Shown piece after piece: positions 1 through 10,357 of a stretch of 64,000 nucleotides of DNA (position 1 is the stretch's first letter; each line of letters opens with the position of its first letter). A program made the translations under genes and the position numbers. Origin of the DNA: Cyclaneusma minus. Its lineage: Eukaryota > Ascomycota > Leotiomycetes > Marthamycetales > Marthamycetaceae. The notes beneath the pieces are model-generated. The model was not told where the DNA came from. It did not search any database and saw nothing but the letters and a program-made list of their open reading frames with translations. Where the stretch lies: positions 248,001-312,000 of the forward strand of contig JAKZHN010000038.1 in assembly GCA_037179335.1 (NCBI GenBank), in the 5' to 3' direction.

Positions 1-3000
1 GGAAGAGGAAGTTGCTATTACCAGATAAGCTACTACGCGCACAGCGTGATGAAGGAGTCAAGGAACCCGTACCCGTTGTGGTCGGCGAGCTGGAAGACGG
101 TGAACTGGAAGAGACCGGTATGCTCGAAGAGCTCGGCGAACTCGAAGAGACCGGTGTACTCGAAGAGGCCAGCGAGCTGGATGATGCCGGTGCGCTCGAA
201 GAGGTCAGCGAACTCGCAGAGCTCACCACCGTTGAGGAGCTCAGTGAACTCGAGGACGTCACGCTTGAAGAGGTCACACTTGAAGAGGCCGGTATGCTCG
301 AAGAGGTCGGCGAGCTGGATGATGCCGGTGCGCTCGAAGAGCTCAGCGAACTCGAAGAGCTCACCACCGTTGAGGAGCTCAGTGAACTCGAGGACGTCAC
401 GCTTGAAGAGGTCACACTTGAAGAGGCCGGTATGCTCGAAGAGGTCGGCATGCTCGTAGTGCTCGGCGCTGTAAATAAAAGCCGTTAATAACAGGAGCTA
501 GTAGAGCCTGGCGAGAACTTAGCACGCATTGACTCACCTGTAGTATGGAGACTTTGAGGACAATATGTAGGCGCTGTCAAGGGGCCGGTGGTGGAACAAG
601 TGTATGCTGGGGGCGTAGCCGCCCAGGTGAGAGGCGACCATCGCGTCGATGACAGTTGGGTGGACGTAGAGGCCCACCTGGAGGTATAGAGCAGCATGTA
701 TCCCCAACCTCCATTTGCCCAAATGTCTCCAGCCCATTGGAGATTATTCCCTTGCATGACGTTCACTTGGCAGAGGGAGTCATTGACAAGACCACCCGGG
801 AACTGATACAAGTCGGGCCCGCCCACACACTTATTCCCTACAACCCCAACAAAGTTCGCATTACCGCCGGCAAAGTGCTGAAAGCACACAGCAACACGCC
901 GCGTCCCCATGTGCCCTCCGACCGACTGGGTTGCGGCGTCCGTCATATAGATGTCAGAGCTTGTAGGCATAGTCCAAGTACTCGCGAGAGCCGTGCCCGA
1001 GCAATCTTGCACCGAGTAGCAGCCGACATAGGCATACCCGCTAGCGCCAGGGTAAATGTAAGGGGTGACACTCGGCGAAGGTGTGATGCATTCTGTCTGG
1101 CTCGACACCATGTCATAAGAAAGCGGCGTTGAACGCATCTGGTACACGATTGGCAGGTAGCGTCCGCCGGTCAAGGTCATGGAGCTAGTAAAGGTGACGG
1201 TAGTGCTATCTCCCGCGGCGTTTGTGCTATAAGCATAAGTGCCAGTAGGGGTGGTGGTAACGGTGAGGTTACCCCACTGATAGCCGCACCAGAAAAACTG
1301 GTTATACATACAGGCCATCTGCGTATCAACCCAGTCATTACTGGGGGAGACGTCGTATTCATAGGTGGGATATAGTTCCAAGGTGTCACCACACACACAG
1401 GTGTTCTCGTCCATCATGGCGGCATAGGAATAGGAGAGAGTCCTATACCAACTTGCGCTACTTGTGACAGCGGGGCTGCCCGTGAAGCGACCCCAGGAAG
1501 CACTCGACAAGTAGACCATGGAGGGATTGGCGCAGTACATGATGCAGTCGTCGACCTCACGAATGTCGCCGAAGGCAGTCCAATTGCCAGCTCTGAACAT
1601 GTTCTGGGCGTAGTTGTTGGTGGAGAGATCAGCGCCCACGCTACCGGGATTGCCCGTCGAGGCGTTCTCGTAGAGAGGTGCATAGTAGGGACCGACCAGT
1701 TGGTAGGCGTTGTCGCCCGGCGACCAGATCTGGTTTGGCGCGCCCGGATATGCCTGTACAGAAGGCGTGGGCCGGGGTGACCGGCACGGCGTCGAGACCC
1801 GTGCTACGGGCGTGTATTGACTTGTGCACGAGTATGTGGTGGAGGCAGTCACACTGGCGGCCCAGCTCAGCGTGCCCGTAGCCGTGGTTGAATACAGCAT
1901 CATGTAGCCATCGCCTTCCACTTGGCCTGCGTCACCGGCCCACTGCAGCACGTTTCCCGGCAGCACATTGACCTGGCAGTAGGAGTCGGCGACGAGGCCG
2001 CCGGGGATGTAGCGCAGATTGTTGCCACACTGGCAGAACGTCCCGATAAGGCCCAGAAATTTGCGCCCGGAGCTATTAACGCCAAACTGGTTAAAGCACC
2101 AATTCATGCACCATTGGATGCGCTGAGTGCCGGGCGAGCTCGTCAGGTAGGTTGGAAATGCCGTCGACGCCAGCGTCGGCTGGGTCGGCAGGAAGGGGTT
2201 GTTGATGCCGCTGTTGCCTGGAATCATGGTAGAGCTGATGAAGGCCGTGTCCAGCGTGGACACCGTTCTGGCAAAGGTGATGGTCGATGCCATAGCATAG
2301 CCCGAGCAGTCGGAATAGCGATAGCAGCCAAGGTACGTGAAAACATTGTTGCCCGGCCACATGTAGGGCGTGGGTTGGCCGACGGCGCACGTGTCGGGGT
2401 ACCAGCGCTGTGTGGCCGCCGTTTGCACCGTGGCGACATCCAGCGGCGTGGGCCGCAGCTGATACACGAGGGGGAGAATACTCGCCGAGATGCCAGATCC
2501 GCAGTACGAAAGCCGGTTGTTGCCGCATATCATCTGCGCGTGCACCCAATCGTTGCTCGGCGCCACGTCGTAATTGTCGAGCGGATACAGTTCGAAAGAA
2601 TCTCCGCAGATGCACGTGCCGAGGGTGAAATGCGTGACGAATGGCCACGACTTCATGTTTTTCCAGCCGTAGGTGCCGACGACCTGTGAAATCGTGCTGC
2701 CCGTGGGGTTTACGCCGACAGAAGTCGTGTATGCCGAGTAGGAATAGTAGAAATTCAGAAATTCCGGGTACTTGCAAAACAGCAGGCAATCTTCCAGCTG
2801 CTTCGTATACGAGACCGAGACCCAGTCCGACTGGTTAAAAATGTTGTTGCCCAGTGCCGCGTTATTGGCGTAACCTCCAGGACTGGGGAGGTTAGGGTGG
2901 TAGAAGGGGCCCAGCAGCATGTAATTGTTGTCGCCCGGGGACCACTGGGGGTTAGGACTACCTCTGATAATAGGGCTAACATAAGGCCTTGAGTTGGGCA

Positions 3001-3205
3001 AGATGGGCGAGTAGCGAGTGGCCGTTCCTGACACGGTGTAGCTAGGATAGCCCACCGGCGTGGTGTACCATGGGTTTGGCGAGATCGTTGGAGTCGTGTA
3101 CGAGCTGGCTGGTGGGAGAGTTGTTTCGATGGGCGATTGAGCCGTGCTGCGCCATGACCAAGCACACAGCAGCAGCAGGCGCAGTAGCATCGTGATTGCC
3201 GCCAT
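1..3205 (-). CDS. WSC-like Cys-rich secreted/wall protein, Ser/Thr-rich stalk, 3' end outside window
   Basis: Probable cell-surface protein. The start at 3205 gives a clean signal peptide (hydrophobic run MLLRLLLL, cleavage near STA-QS); an in-frame ATG at 3268 would add 21 residues in front of it. The ectodomain is two copies of a roughly 400-residue unit. Each holds a WSPGDN motif, a CxCGDxxELYP motif with YDVxPSNDWV, a YxGCY...DCSG motif and a PGGLVxDSxCQVNVxxGNxLQWAGD motif. The Cys pattern, CGN-like motifs and terminal GYMxLY recall the WSC carbohydrate-binding fold, but divergently. A 69-nt intron (469-537, GTGAGT..TTTACAG) joins this to a second exon that reads Ser/Thr/Pro-rich to the window edge (1-468), a typical O-mannosylated stalk. 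A membrane or GPI segment would lie outside. Family assignment is inference; gene, signal peptide and intron are well supported. Confidence 0.75.
174..449. repeat. 138-bp tandem repeat, two near-identical copies
   Basis: Copy 1 is 174-311 and copy 2 is 312-449, differing at only a few bases. Each copy encodes 46 residues of the Ser/Thr-rich stalk of the minus-strand WSC-like gene, and is itself made of shorter motifs built on TCTTCGAGC-type serine codons. The plus strand is also open here and would read as a Glu/Leu-rich protein; that is the antisense shadow. Confidence 0.85.
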
Positions 3206-3268
3206 CGCTGATGCTGAGGAGCCGCGCTCCGTCACACGAAGCGGAAGCAGAGATAAGGAGATGCTCAA

Positions 3269-3959
3269 GTGATGGAAAGTGGACGGAGAGCTTGTAGTGA
3301 GATGAAGATAGTTCAGATTGTATTGAAGGGAGGCGTTGTGAGTTGTGTGAGATCAAAGGAAGAGAGATTGTAAGAGCGAGAAGAATGGGAGTAGGGTGTG
3401 TTGTCTAGGGGAGCCACCGAGCAGGAATTTGGCCAAGATAAATCATTACCCCTTACCTACGCGGACCCACTTTGAGGATGTACATGCATCGGACCCAAGC
3501 TTCCGAAGAATCAAGACACCCGAAGAGCCCCTAGATTCGACTTCGCGAAATAAAATGCACAGAAGTCTCTGAGGTCACGAGTAAGTACGGAAACGTGATG
3601 ACTAAAATTTGGTACAAGTAGTTACACTTCGAGTCAACTCTGATCAAAGCATGCCGCCCATTCCATCCAAGGCGCCTTGTCCTAGGCCGCTCTCACCGAC
3701 CAGGGATCAACGCCAATCGCTAAAGCACCGTCAATCTGAACCCAATGCCTTGAGACAACAAAAGACAAATACAAGCACCGCGTACTATTATACCCCGAGA
3801 ACCAGCATACGAAAATCGCAGAAGGGGTATAGGGTATGGCAGTATCCTGGAGCCGTTGCCATCGGCCGCCAAGGACGCCTGACCCGTGAAAGCAAGTACG
3901 AAAAGACAGAACAAGTCGAAGTCCCCATGAAACGAGTGCTGATTGAAAGCGCTTGCCTC
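3269..3959. other. Intergenic, 5' side of the WSC-like gene and 3' side of MAF1
   Basis: No convincing gene. The first part must hold the promoter and 5' UTR of the WSC-like gene. A plus-strand open frame from 3609 runs antisense into MAF1 and has no recognisable content. Confidence 0.5.
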
Positions 3960-5102
3960 TCAGACTTCGATCTCCATGGACGCCGCAATGTCCTCGCTGA
4001 CGCCACGCACATAACCCCTGTACTCCTGCTCATCCGACTCGTCATCGGCGTCATCATCATAATCATCACAGAACTCGTCATCCCCGTAGAGGGCTTGGAG
4101 GTCATCTCCGTCGAAGTCCTCTTCATCGTCGAGTCCAAACTCGTCATCATCCAGCTTGCTCCCACTAAAGGCAATGCCATCAGCACGGTCGCCCAACCAG
4201 TATCTGGCGCGCTTGTTAGCCCCAGAAGAATTCCCAACCCCGCTGGCACCTCTCTTGGCCATAGTAGCTGTCAACCTCGGGCTGTGGTTGATGACCGGAA
4301 CGCCGCGGACGTAAATGTACGTCACGCGCTTCTTTTCTTTGTTAAAGAAGAAATATTTTAGGCTCCAGATTGCACCCTCTTCGCCATCCATAGGGTCTTC
4401 GTCTGGCGAATAGCAGTAGATAGTGCAATCCTTCAGAGACATCTCGTTGTCGATCAAGGCCCACATACGAGGACCCCAAGCCTGACTAGTAGCAGCTGGC
4501 GAGGCGGTTGTCGCATAGGTAGTCTGCGAAGGAACCTGCAGGCTTGTTCCAGTGCTTGGGCGCACATTGTACAAGGTCGAATCAATAGTATTGATGACGG
4601 ATTTTAGACTCTTCTCCTGCCGGAAATCGGCAGGTCTTAAGACATGCGAAAAGTCATAGTCAGGGTGGCTTGCGTTCAGTGTGGCGATAAGGTATGCGAA
4701 AGTTCGGCGGCTTGAAATCTGGCTCAACGGGCCAAAAGGACTCGACCTGGATAGATTGACGGGGGCCGCCATGGGCGGCTGGCCGGGGGGCGACAAAGAT
4801 GCAGACAGGCGAAGCAGCGATTCATACTGTGACTCGAGGGAGTGTTCAATATTGCGGTAGAGCTTCTTGTCGCTGCCGGCCGCCTTCGTCGTGTACAAGT
4901 CGCAGCCGCCGGTGACGTGAATATCTGGAGTGTAGAAATTCAAGGCGCTGGTCACGTCGTCAAAATCGCGCAGTGGAATAAACTGTTCACGGTCGTTAGC
5001 ACCAGTCTCCACCGTGACGTTCACCAGGTGGGTCCATGGTCGCCAAGCTGAGCTGATAACAGCGACCTTGGCAGATAGCAGTGACAGTGGACGCACCTTC
5101 AT
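3960..5102 (-). CDS. maf1: Maf1, repressor of RNA polymerase III
   Basis: Global negative regulator of Pol III transcription (tRNA, 5S), acting in the nucleus under TORC1/PKA control in known systems. Exon 1 is only ATG AAG (5097-5102). A 114-nt intron (4983-5096, GTGCGT..GAACAG) is a multiple of three and open, so an unspliced reading gives a false 38-residue insert. Splicing restores the family start MKFIPLRDFDDVTSAL, followed by the conserved GGCDLYTTKAAGSDKKLY block. Later conserved blocks are YLIATLNASHPDYDFS, W-x-LIDNEM, DCTIYCYSPDEDP and IWSLKYFFFNKEKKRV. The tail is strongly acidic (DDDEF...DDYDDDADDES), as in fungal Maf1. Spliced length is 342 aa. Confident. Confidence 0.95.
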   Translation of the reverse strand: MKVRPLSLLSAKVAVISSAWRPWTHLVNVTVETGANDREQFIPLRDFDDVTSALNFYTPDIHVTGGCDLYTTKAAGSDKKLYRNIEHSLESQYESLLRLSASLSPPGQPPMAAPVNLSRSSPFGPLSQISSRRTFAYLIATLNASHPDYDFSHVLRPADFRQEKSLKSVINTIDSTLYNVRPSTGTSLQVPSQTTYATTASPAATSQAWGPRMWALIDNEMSLKDCTIYCYSPDEDPMDGEEGAIWSLKYFFFNKEKKRVTYIYVRGVPVINHSPRLTATMAKRGASGVGNSSGANKRARYWLGDRADGIAFSGSKLDDDEFGLDDEEDFDGDDLQALYGDDEFCDDYDDDADDESDEQEYRGYVRGVSEDIAASMEIEV

Positions 5103-6181
5103 CGTGACGATTGGTAGTCGGACAAATATGACTTTATCGCGTGATAACAGGAGATGCTCGCCCGTAGATTCGGGTTCCGGGGTATACAGGTCGCAAGTAG
5201 AGTGTCTTTGGTGAACGCAGGCTGGGGACGCTTGCGACCGAGGATGCTGGAAGGGGAGAGCGACCTTGCGGCAACTTCTTCAGACTCGGAGCGCAAGGGC
5301 CAGTGACCTGTCGTTCAGACTTTCTATCGTGGGGTGATTCGGCCTGGATGCTGCGAGGGCAGCGGTGTTGATGGGCGTCGGGGTGTGTCGGGTAGCTGCT
5401 GTAGCTGACGACGGTCTGTTGATGGACCCCTGGGCTGGATGCGCAGAGGAAACCAAAGTGTGGTCGAGCCAGACGTCAGACGTCTAGCAGAGAATGATGG
5501 GTGTGCAATACATGTCAAGGGATCAGGATGGGGTGATGATTGATGGTGGAGGGAGCGAAGAGGGGGAAGATGATGTCGGAGGCTCAGGCAAGATAACGCT
5601 CACTTCCGAATGCGCCGGCCTGTGCTTTTCGACCAATCAAGTTCGACAACAACGGGGAATGGCACAAGCACAGGAGCTTGAGCTCGCATTTCTGCCATCA
5701 TTATTTCTGGGCAAACTAGGTACCTATGAGTCCCGGGCAAAGTATGGGTCCCTACCTCTGGGTGGGTGCACCATGAAAGCCCGTGCCTCGTGGTAGACCC
5801 GTTGGATCGTCTTCTAAGAAAGGGCGTCTCGTTTCCCATCTCTCATTTCTCGTCTCTCATCACTGCCTGCTTTCTGAACAGTCGCAGACTCAAGCTACAT
5901 GAATCCGGCCGTCTTCAGTGCTTTTTCGATTTCCTCTGCTTCCTGTATGTACAAATAATTCACGCATCAGCAACAGCAGCAAGGCTCAAAGGAAAGATAG
6001 ACCACGTATACGCCAGACACCGTGACCCCGTGGCCGCCGTATATTGCAATATGGATCCCTTCACATTATCTTCGTGATTTCATCGTCAACCTGGGGTGGA
6101 GGGAAAAGGAGTCAGTCAAGAGAAGAGAAATCGGAGGCAGGCGTCTCTCCCACCAGCTCAGAGAAAGATGGCGCATCCCGA
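5103..6181. other. Intergenic: MAF1 upstream region and aps1 3' flank
   Basis: About 1.1 kb. Small open frames on both strands show no family motifs or splice-supported extension. It should contain the MAF1 promoter, near 5103-5600. Nothing else seen. Confidence 0.5.
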
Positions 6182-6763
6182 CTAGTTCACGGTAGTGATG
6201 TAATATTTCTCGCTCACCTCCATGTCTTCCAACGAGTCTTGCTGGGATATGCACCGCAGCACATTCTTCTTGCTGCTCTCCTGCATCTCCCCGGCCAGCA
6301 GCAGTTCGTCGAGTATGAAGTAGGCTTTCTGGAAGTTGAAGATGATGTCTAGCTCGCAGACATTACCGTAGTACTTGTCCATCTGCTCGACATATCGGTG
6401 GACGATCTCGAGGGTGATGAGCTCGTTGTCGGTCGACGAGCAGCCGGCGATGAAGAAGAGGGAGGCGTAGCGTCGGTAGACGATTTTCGAGTCTAGAGGC
6501 CGGATTAACAGGGCTGTCTAGCAGACACATCAGAGACCAAGCACCTTTGTATTCGAGGAAATTGCACATGCGCGTCCGCCGTGCCAGCACCAGTTGTGAG
6601 ACGTCCTTAATGATCTTGGCCTTCTCTTTGGGAGACAGAGTGGTGAACCATTTCGCCAGACGCTGCAAAACGGTTAGCAATTGCCTTCAGTTTGGAGGGC
6701 GGGGAATGGGAAGCGTACGACTTTGCCCTGGCGGGAGAGCAAGATCAGGTAGTTGATGGCCAT
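6182..6763 (-). CDS. aps1: AP-1 clathrin adaptor complex, sigma-1 subunit
   Basis: Small subunit of the AP-1 adaptor, which sorts cargo at the trans-Golgi and endosomes with clathrin. Three exons: 6719-6763 (MAINYLILLSRQGKV), 6545-6662 and 6182-6492. Introns are 56 nt (6663-6718, GTACGC..TTGCAG) and 52 nt (6493-6544, GTGCTT..CTCTAG). The 157-aa product is full length for the family and carries LAKWFTTLSPKEKAKI, RRTRMCNFLEYKDSKIVYRRYASLFF (joined across intron 2), GCSSTDNELITLEIVHRYVE and the very conserved YGNVCELDIIFNFQKAYFILDE block, which helps bind dileucine signals. Close to sigma-1 of all fungi; very confident. Confidence 0.96.
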
Positions 6764-7508
6764 TGTGGCCGTGGGTGGTGCTCTCTCGAGAGATTGTGCT
6801 GGGTTGAAAGAAGCTCAAGGGGATGCGATCGCAGCTCGGGGCATTTGACGCCAAGACGGGGTGTGGATTTCGGCTCGAAGGGGGAGCGGGCATAGAGTGC
6901 TAATTCTGAATTCCACCGTGAGCTTCCATTCAGCTGTTTCGATATCAACGATTAACAAGCTACATGTATGCTAGAAACACTGCGATATTCACACCACTGC
7001 ATCAGTCCCGGACTTTCAGGAACTGGAAACGGTCGAAGTAATTGGAAGGACATAGTCTGCGGAAAGCCATGCTGCCCGGCAGCACCCACAAAGCCGCCTT
7101 CGAGACGCCCAGTCTGCCTATGTTCTCTGTAAGACAGCAACTGACTGATCACAACGCCCGGAGCCATGTCCGACCCTGCTTGGTAATTGCAACATGGAGG
7201 GCATTCGGCCATGTAATCTGCTGGTGCTGGCCTGCATACTTTGGCTGCCGAGGAAGCTATGTCCGCGATAAGTCTAAAGCACCGGGTGAACAGCAAATCT
7301 TGGATGCGTAATCATGTTGGCCCATAGCGCCAGCTGCTACAACCGCTTCTCATTCCTAGGCTGCTTTGTTCCTGATCCATATTCTTCTCTACTCGCGAGG
7401 ATCGCTCAGTTCCGCATTGCTCTATCGTAGAAAAAGTACCCCGCCACCGTCGTTCCACAAGACTTTGGAATCACCATCGCCAGCCCGAATACCCTGACCG
7501 CTGCTAAC
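6764..7508. promoter_or_regulatory. Divergent promoter region of aps1 (-) and the GCL modifier gene (+)
   Basis: 745 bp between two diverging starts. Open frames here (6952-7296 minus, 7042-7311 plus) overlap one another and match nothing I know. I see no clear TATA box or Yap1 site. Confidence 0.45.
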
Positions 7509-8507
7509 ATGACGAGGCTGATTCTCTCCACCTCGTAAGCCTTTCAGTGTCCAGCTCGGGATCACGCCCAGCTAAAACCGCTTCCTAGGAACATCGTGAA
7601 CGGCGGCCCCTCGATCATCCGCAAAACGGGCGCTAACCGCTCCAACATCGAGCTGACCAATTCCCTACAAGCCAACTTCGTCGCTGCCCAAGAAGACTTC
7701 TCGCCGTCCGCCTCCGCAAACACCACCCCCTCTCCCGTCGAAGACGGCGCAAAGCCAGAGCGGCCTCCTGTCTCAACATGGACTGAGCGCCATGGCAACG
7801 ACTGGTACGTTCCCAAGATCGACTGGTCCATGTCCGGCCTCTCCGAAGAACCCTCGCAGTACGACATAACCGTCAAGCTCTTCTACCTCCCCTCCGCCTC
7901 CGCCTCCGCCTCCGAGCGCGCCCAGCATGCGCGCGATGCCCTGTCACTTGTGCGCAAGGAGCTCGGCGTGCCCTCCATCAACCTCCTCATCGTGTCTTTC
8001 CCCGGCATGTCCTTCGAAGGCGACTGTGAATGGGAAGCCGACAAAAAGAACTCGGGGCAAGGCGACGATGAGGAAGAGATCTTGACATGGCCGGTTCTGG
8101 AACAGTTGCGCGAGGAAGGGCTGGTAAAACGGCTCGGACTGGCGGACTTTGGGAGCGAGAAGTTGTCGAGGTTTTTGACTCGGGTCAGGCATAGACCGGA
8201 GGTGGATCAGATCAATCTGAAGGACTGCTGCAATGTGCCGCCGCCGCTTGTGGAGCTGGCGAAGAGGGAGGGCATTGAACTGCTTACGCATAGCGACTGC
8301 ACTGACATCTTGCCGAGGGGCACGCTGCGAGATCTGCTTGGGCAAGGTCCGAATGGGGCGGGGGTTTTGTCGGAGACGAAGCGCGGGATTAATGGGATGA
8401 AGGGCGATGTGAAGCCGACGTGGGTTGCCAAGTACACTGCCATCGTCAGAGACCGGGGAGTCATAGAGAGCAAGGGCTACTTTGCTTCGGCCGATCTGGC
8501 TGAGTAG
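7509..8507 (+). CDS. Glutamate-cysteine ligase regulatory (modifier) subunit
   Basis: Non-catalytic partner of glutamate-cysteine ligase, the rate-limiting enzyme of glutathione synthesis in the cytosol. It has an aldo-keto reductase-like fold. Exon 1 is 7509-7534 (MTRLILSTS); a 54-nt intron (7535-7588, GTAAGC..TCCTAG) leads into exon 2, 7589-8507, giving 314 aa. Family signs are EITWP-like VLEQLREEGLVKRLGLADFG, VDQINLKDCCNVPP, LLTHSDCTDILP and the C-terminal block WVAKYTAIVRDRGVIESKGY, closely parallel to animal GCLM. An acidic insert (QGDDEEEI) sits near the middle. It faces aps1 across a shared promoter region. Confident in the family. Confidence 0.93.
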
Positions 8508-9011
8508 GTTATACACCTATTCTATCTTGGGTGGCTTAGAAAGATACTGCATAAGTGGGAGGTCTGCGTCTGCTTTGCTGGCTCGCATGGATCAAGGCGT
8601 ACCAGGCACATTGGAGTTCTGAGGAGGTAACATGAGAAGCAAGAGAGGTTTGCGATGCATCGGAGCGCTTTATGCACAGTCTCAGCAATGATATCTTGGA
8701 TACCACAAAATCTTGTCCTCTCGGATGCATATATTGGGTTCTATATCGATCCTCAAACTTCACTGCTGGGCACAGCTTGCTACATTTACACTTGCTATCC
8801 TGGAGCTCAACTTCCAGGGTGTCTTCGTGTATCATTGCGTCTGAGATAGGCTGGCGGTTGAAGAAATCAAGCCAGATAACGGGCCATCTTCGGAACCTCT
8901 GGGCCTCAAGAGTCTCTTTGCAAGAGCCTTGTCTAGTCTGGGGGACTGCCCGCGCATGGAATCTCTCCCTAGTTTCCGGGGTATTTGTTCGATCCAGGCA
9001 AGCAACCAGCT
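8508..9011. other. Convergent intergenic region
   Basis: Lies between the 3' ends of the GCL modifier gene (+) and the Bud32 gene (-). Small overlapping open frames only; nothing supportable. Confidence 0.45.
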
Positions 9012-9827
9012 TCAGCCAATCATAGTCTTTTTCCTCCCTCTCATCCTCACTTCATCCAGCTTCTTCAAAGCAGGCCTTGCCCCTTTATAGCTCTCCCCAT
9101 ACGCTCTCAAGACGTCCTCGAATAGCGCTTCGGCACTTGGATGCGTACTCCCAAAGGCCCTCTCCAACACATACAGATCCACGGCGCGATCCTCATCCGC
9201 CGTACTTTGACTGGCCAGGCCAAAATCAATCAATACCACCTGACCCCCCAGCCCCCTCTCCGCAGCTCTCTCATCCCCTTCATCTCTCTTCTCATCTCGC
9301 AACATCAAATTGCTGGTAGTCAAGTCTCCATGCACAACGCCCATCTCATGCAAGCGCCCGACCTGGCGCCCAATCCTCTCCATCAGCTTCAGCACCGCCT
9401 CGTCTCTCATCTCAACCTGCCCTTCTCCCTGATGCTTCTCTTTCTTACTCCGTATCCAGGCGTTCAGCCTCACTCTCACGACGTCCCCCTCGATCCACTC
9501 GACCATCAGCCAGCCCTCTTTCTCGTCTAGCGCATACACGGCCGGCACGTCGACGCCTTCCCGCCGGCATTTCGCTAATACGCGGGCTTCGGACAATATG
9601 CGATGGCGTGTGAGGCGGGCGTCAAGTATGGGGTGGCGGTAGGGCTTTGAGGGGCGGTATTTTAGAGCGGCGGGGATGGAGGGCAGAAGGTAGGTTGTAC
9701 GGTACAGGAGGGCTTCGGCGCCTTGCACGATGAGTACTGGTGGGGCATGTGAAGGGTTGGTGAGGATCTTGGGGAGGATGTGTGAATTTGGGGTAGTTGG
9801 AGTCGGTGCGCTAGTGGAAGAAGCCAT
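9012..9827 (-). CDS. bud32: Bud32/PRPK, EKC/KEOPS complex atypical kinase
   Basis: Small RIO-like kinase/ATPase of the KEOPS complex, which makes t6A at tRNA position 37 and affects telomeres and transcription. Single exon, 271 aa from the ATG at 9827; an upstream ATG at 9881 is less likely because family members are short. Visible motifs are QGAEALLYR (P-loop region), a KYRPSKPYRHPILDARL block with the ATP Lys near residue 56, LSEARVL, the catalytic loop HGDLTTSN (residues 166-173) and IDFGLAS (metal-binding Asp near 201). The HPxLD motif and short C-lobe are Bud32 hallmarks. A charged insert (RDEKRDEGDERAAERG) separates the catalytic loop from DFG. Confidence 0.93.
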   Translation of the reverse strand: MASSTSAPTPTTPNSHILPKILTNPSHAPPVLIVQGAEALLYRTTYLLPSIPAALKYRPSKPYRHPILDARLTRHRILSEARVLAKCRREGVDVPAVYALDEKEGWLMVEWIEGDVVRVRLNAWIRSKKEKHQGEGQVEMRDEAVLKLMERIGRQVGRLHEMGVVHGDLTTSNLMLRDEKRDEGDERAAERGLGGQVVLIDFGLASQSTADEDRAVDLYVLERAFGSTHPSAEALFEDVLRAYGESYKGARPALKKLDEVRMRGRKKTMIG

Positions 9828-10357
9828 TGTGAACGAGTTGTGAACGAGTTGTGAAAGTCCTCGGCTTCGAGCAGTGTTCAACGAAGTTGCGTAGTTTGCT
9901 TTGCTTGTTGGTTAACGGCTTGGCGGGGTAGTAGAGAGGATTTGCTCTCCGCGATGTGGGGTTAAGGCGTAAAGTCGCGACGATAAGATTGGGTGCGCTC
10001 TGGGGGACTGGGACTTTTACAAAAGCCCATCGGAACTACGTCTCTCTTCAGAAGTCTAGAAGCAGTGAAGCACAAGATGGCGTCTCCGCCCAGAGTCACG
10101 CTCACGCGCAAGCGCCCTGTACCCTATTAATACTATGTCCAGGTCCCCCTCTGCTAACGGCGCCGGCCTCCTGCATATGCAGCCAAGGGTGCTCGTCTGC
10201 TCGTTCAATACTTCATCTCGGCCGCCCTCCCCAACGAATTCTTTTTCTCTGTCTTCGTCATCCTCAGCCTCTCGACATAATATCCCCACGCTCCCAGCAA
10301 GATGCGCCAACGATAGCTGCCCTGCCCGAGTCCATCGCACCTCACGCAGTACCCACC
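9828..10357. promoter_or_regulatory. Divergent promoter region, Bud32 (-) and a membrane protein (+)
   Basis: 530 bp between two opposed starts. The frame of the plus-strand gene stays open upstream to 9956 but lacks a family-like N terminus. The GATACC/TATA-like signal is not clear. Confidence 0.4.

Noticed and set aside
12..488. Plus-strand open frame encoding a Glu/Leu-rich repeat protein
   Set aside because: It is the antisense of the Ser/Thr-rich stalk exon, which is joined to the WSC-like gene by a good intron; serine codons of the TCN/AGC type read as Glu/Leu on the other strand.
3609..4361. 250-codon plus-strand frame overlapping MAF1
   Set aside because: Antisense to the conserved MAF1 tail; the acidic Asp/Glu run reads as Val/Ile-rich on this strand. 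No motif outside the overlap.
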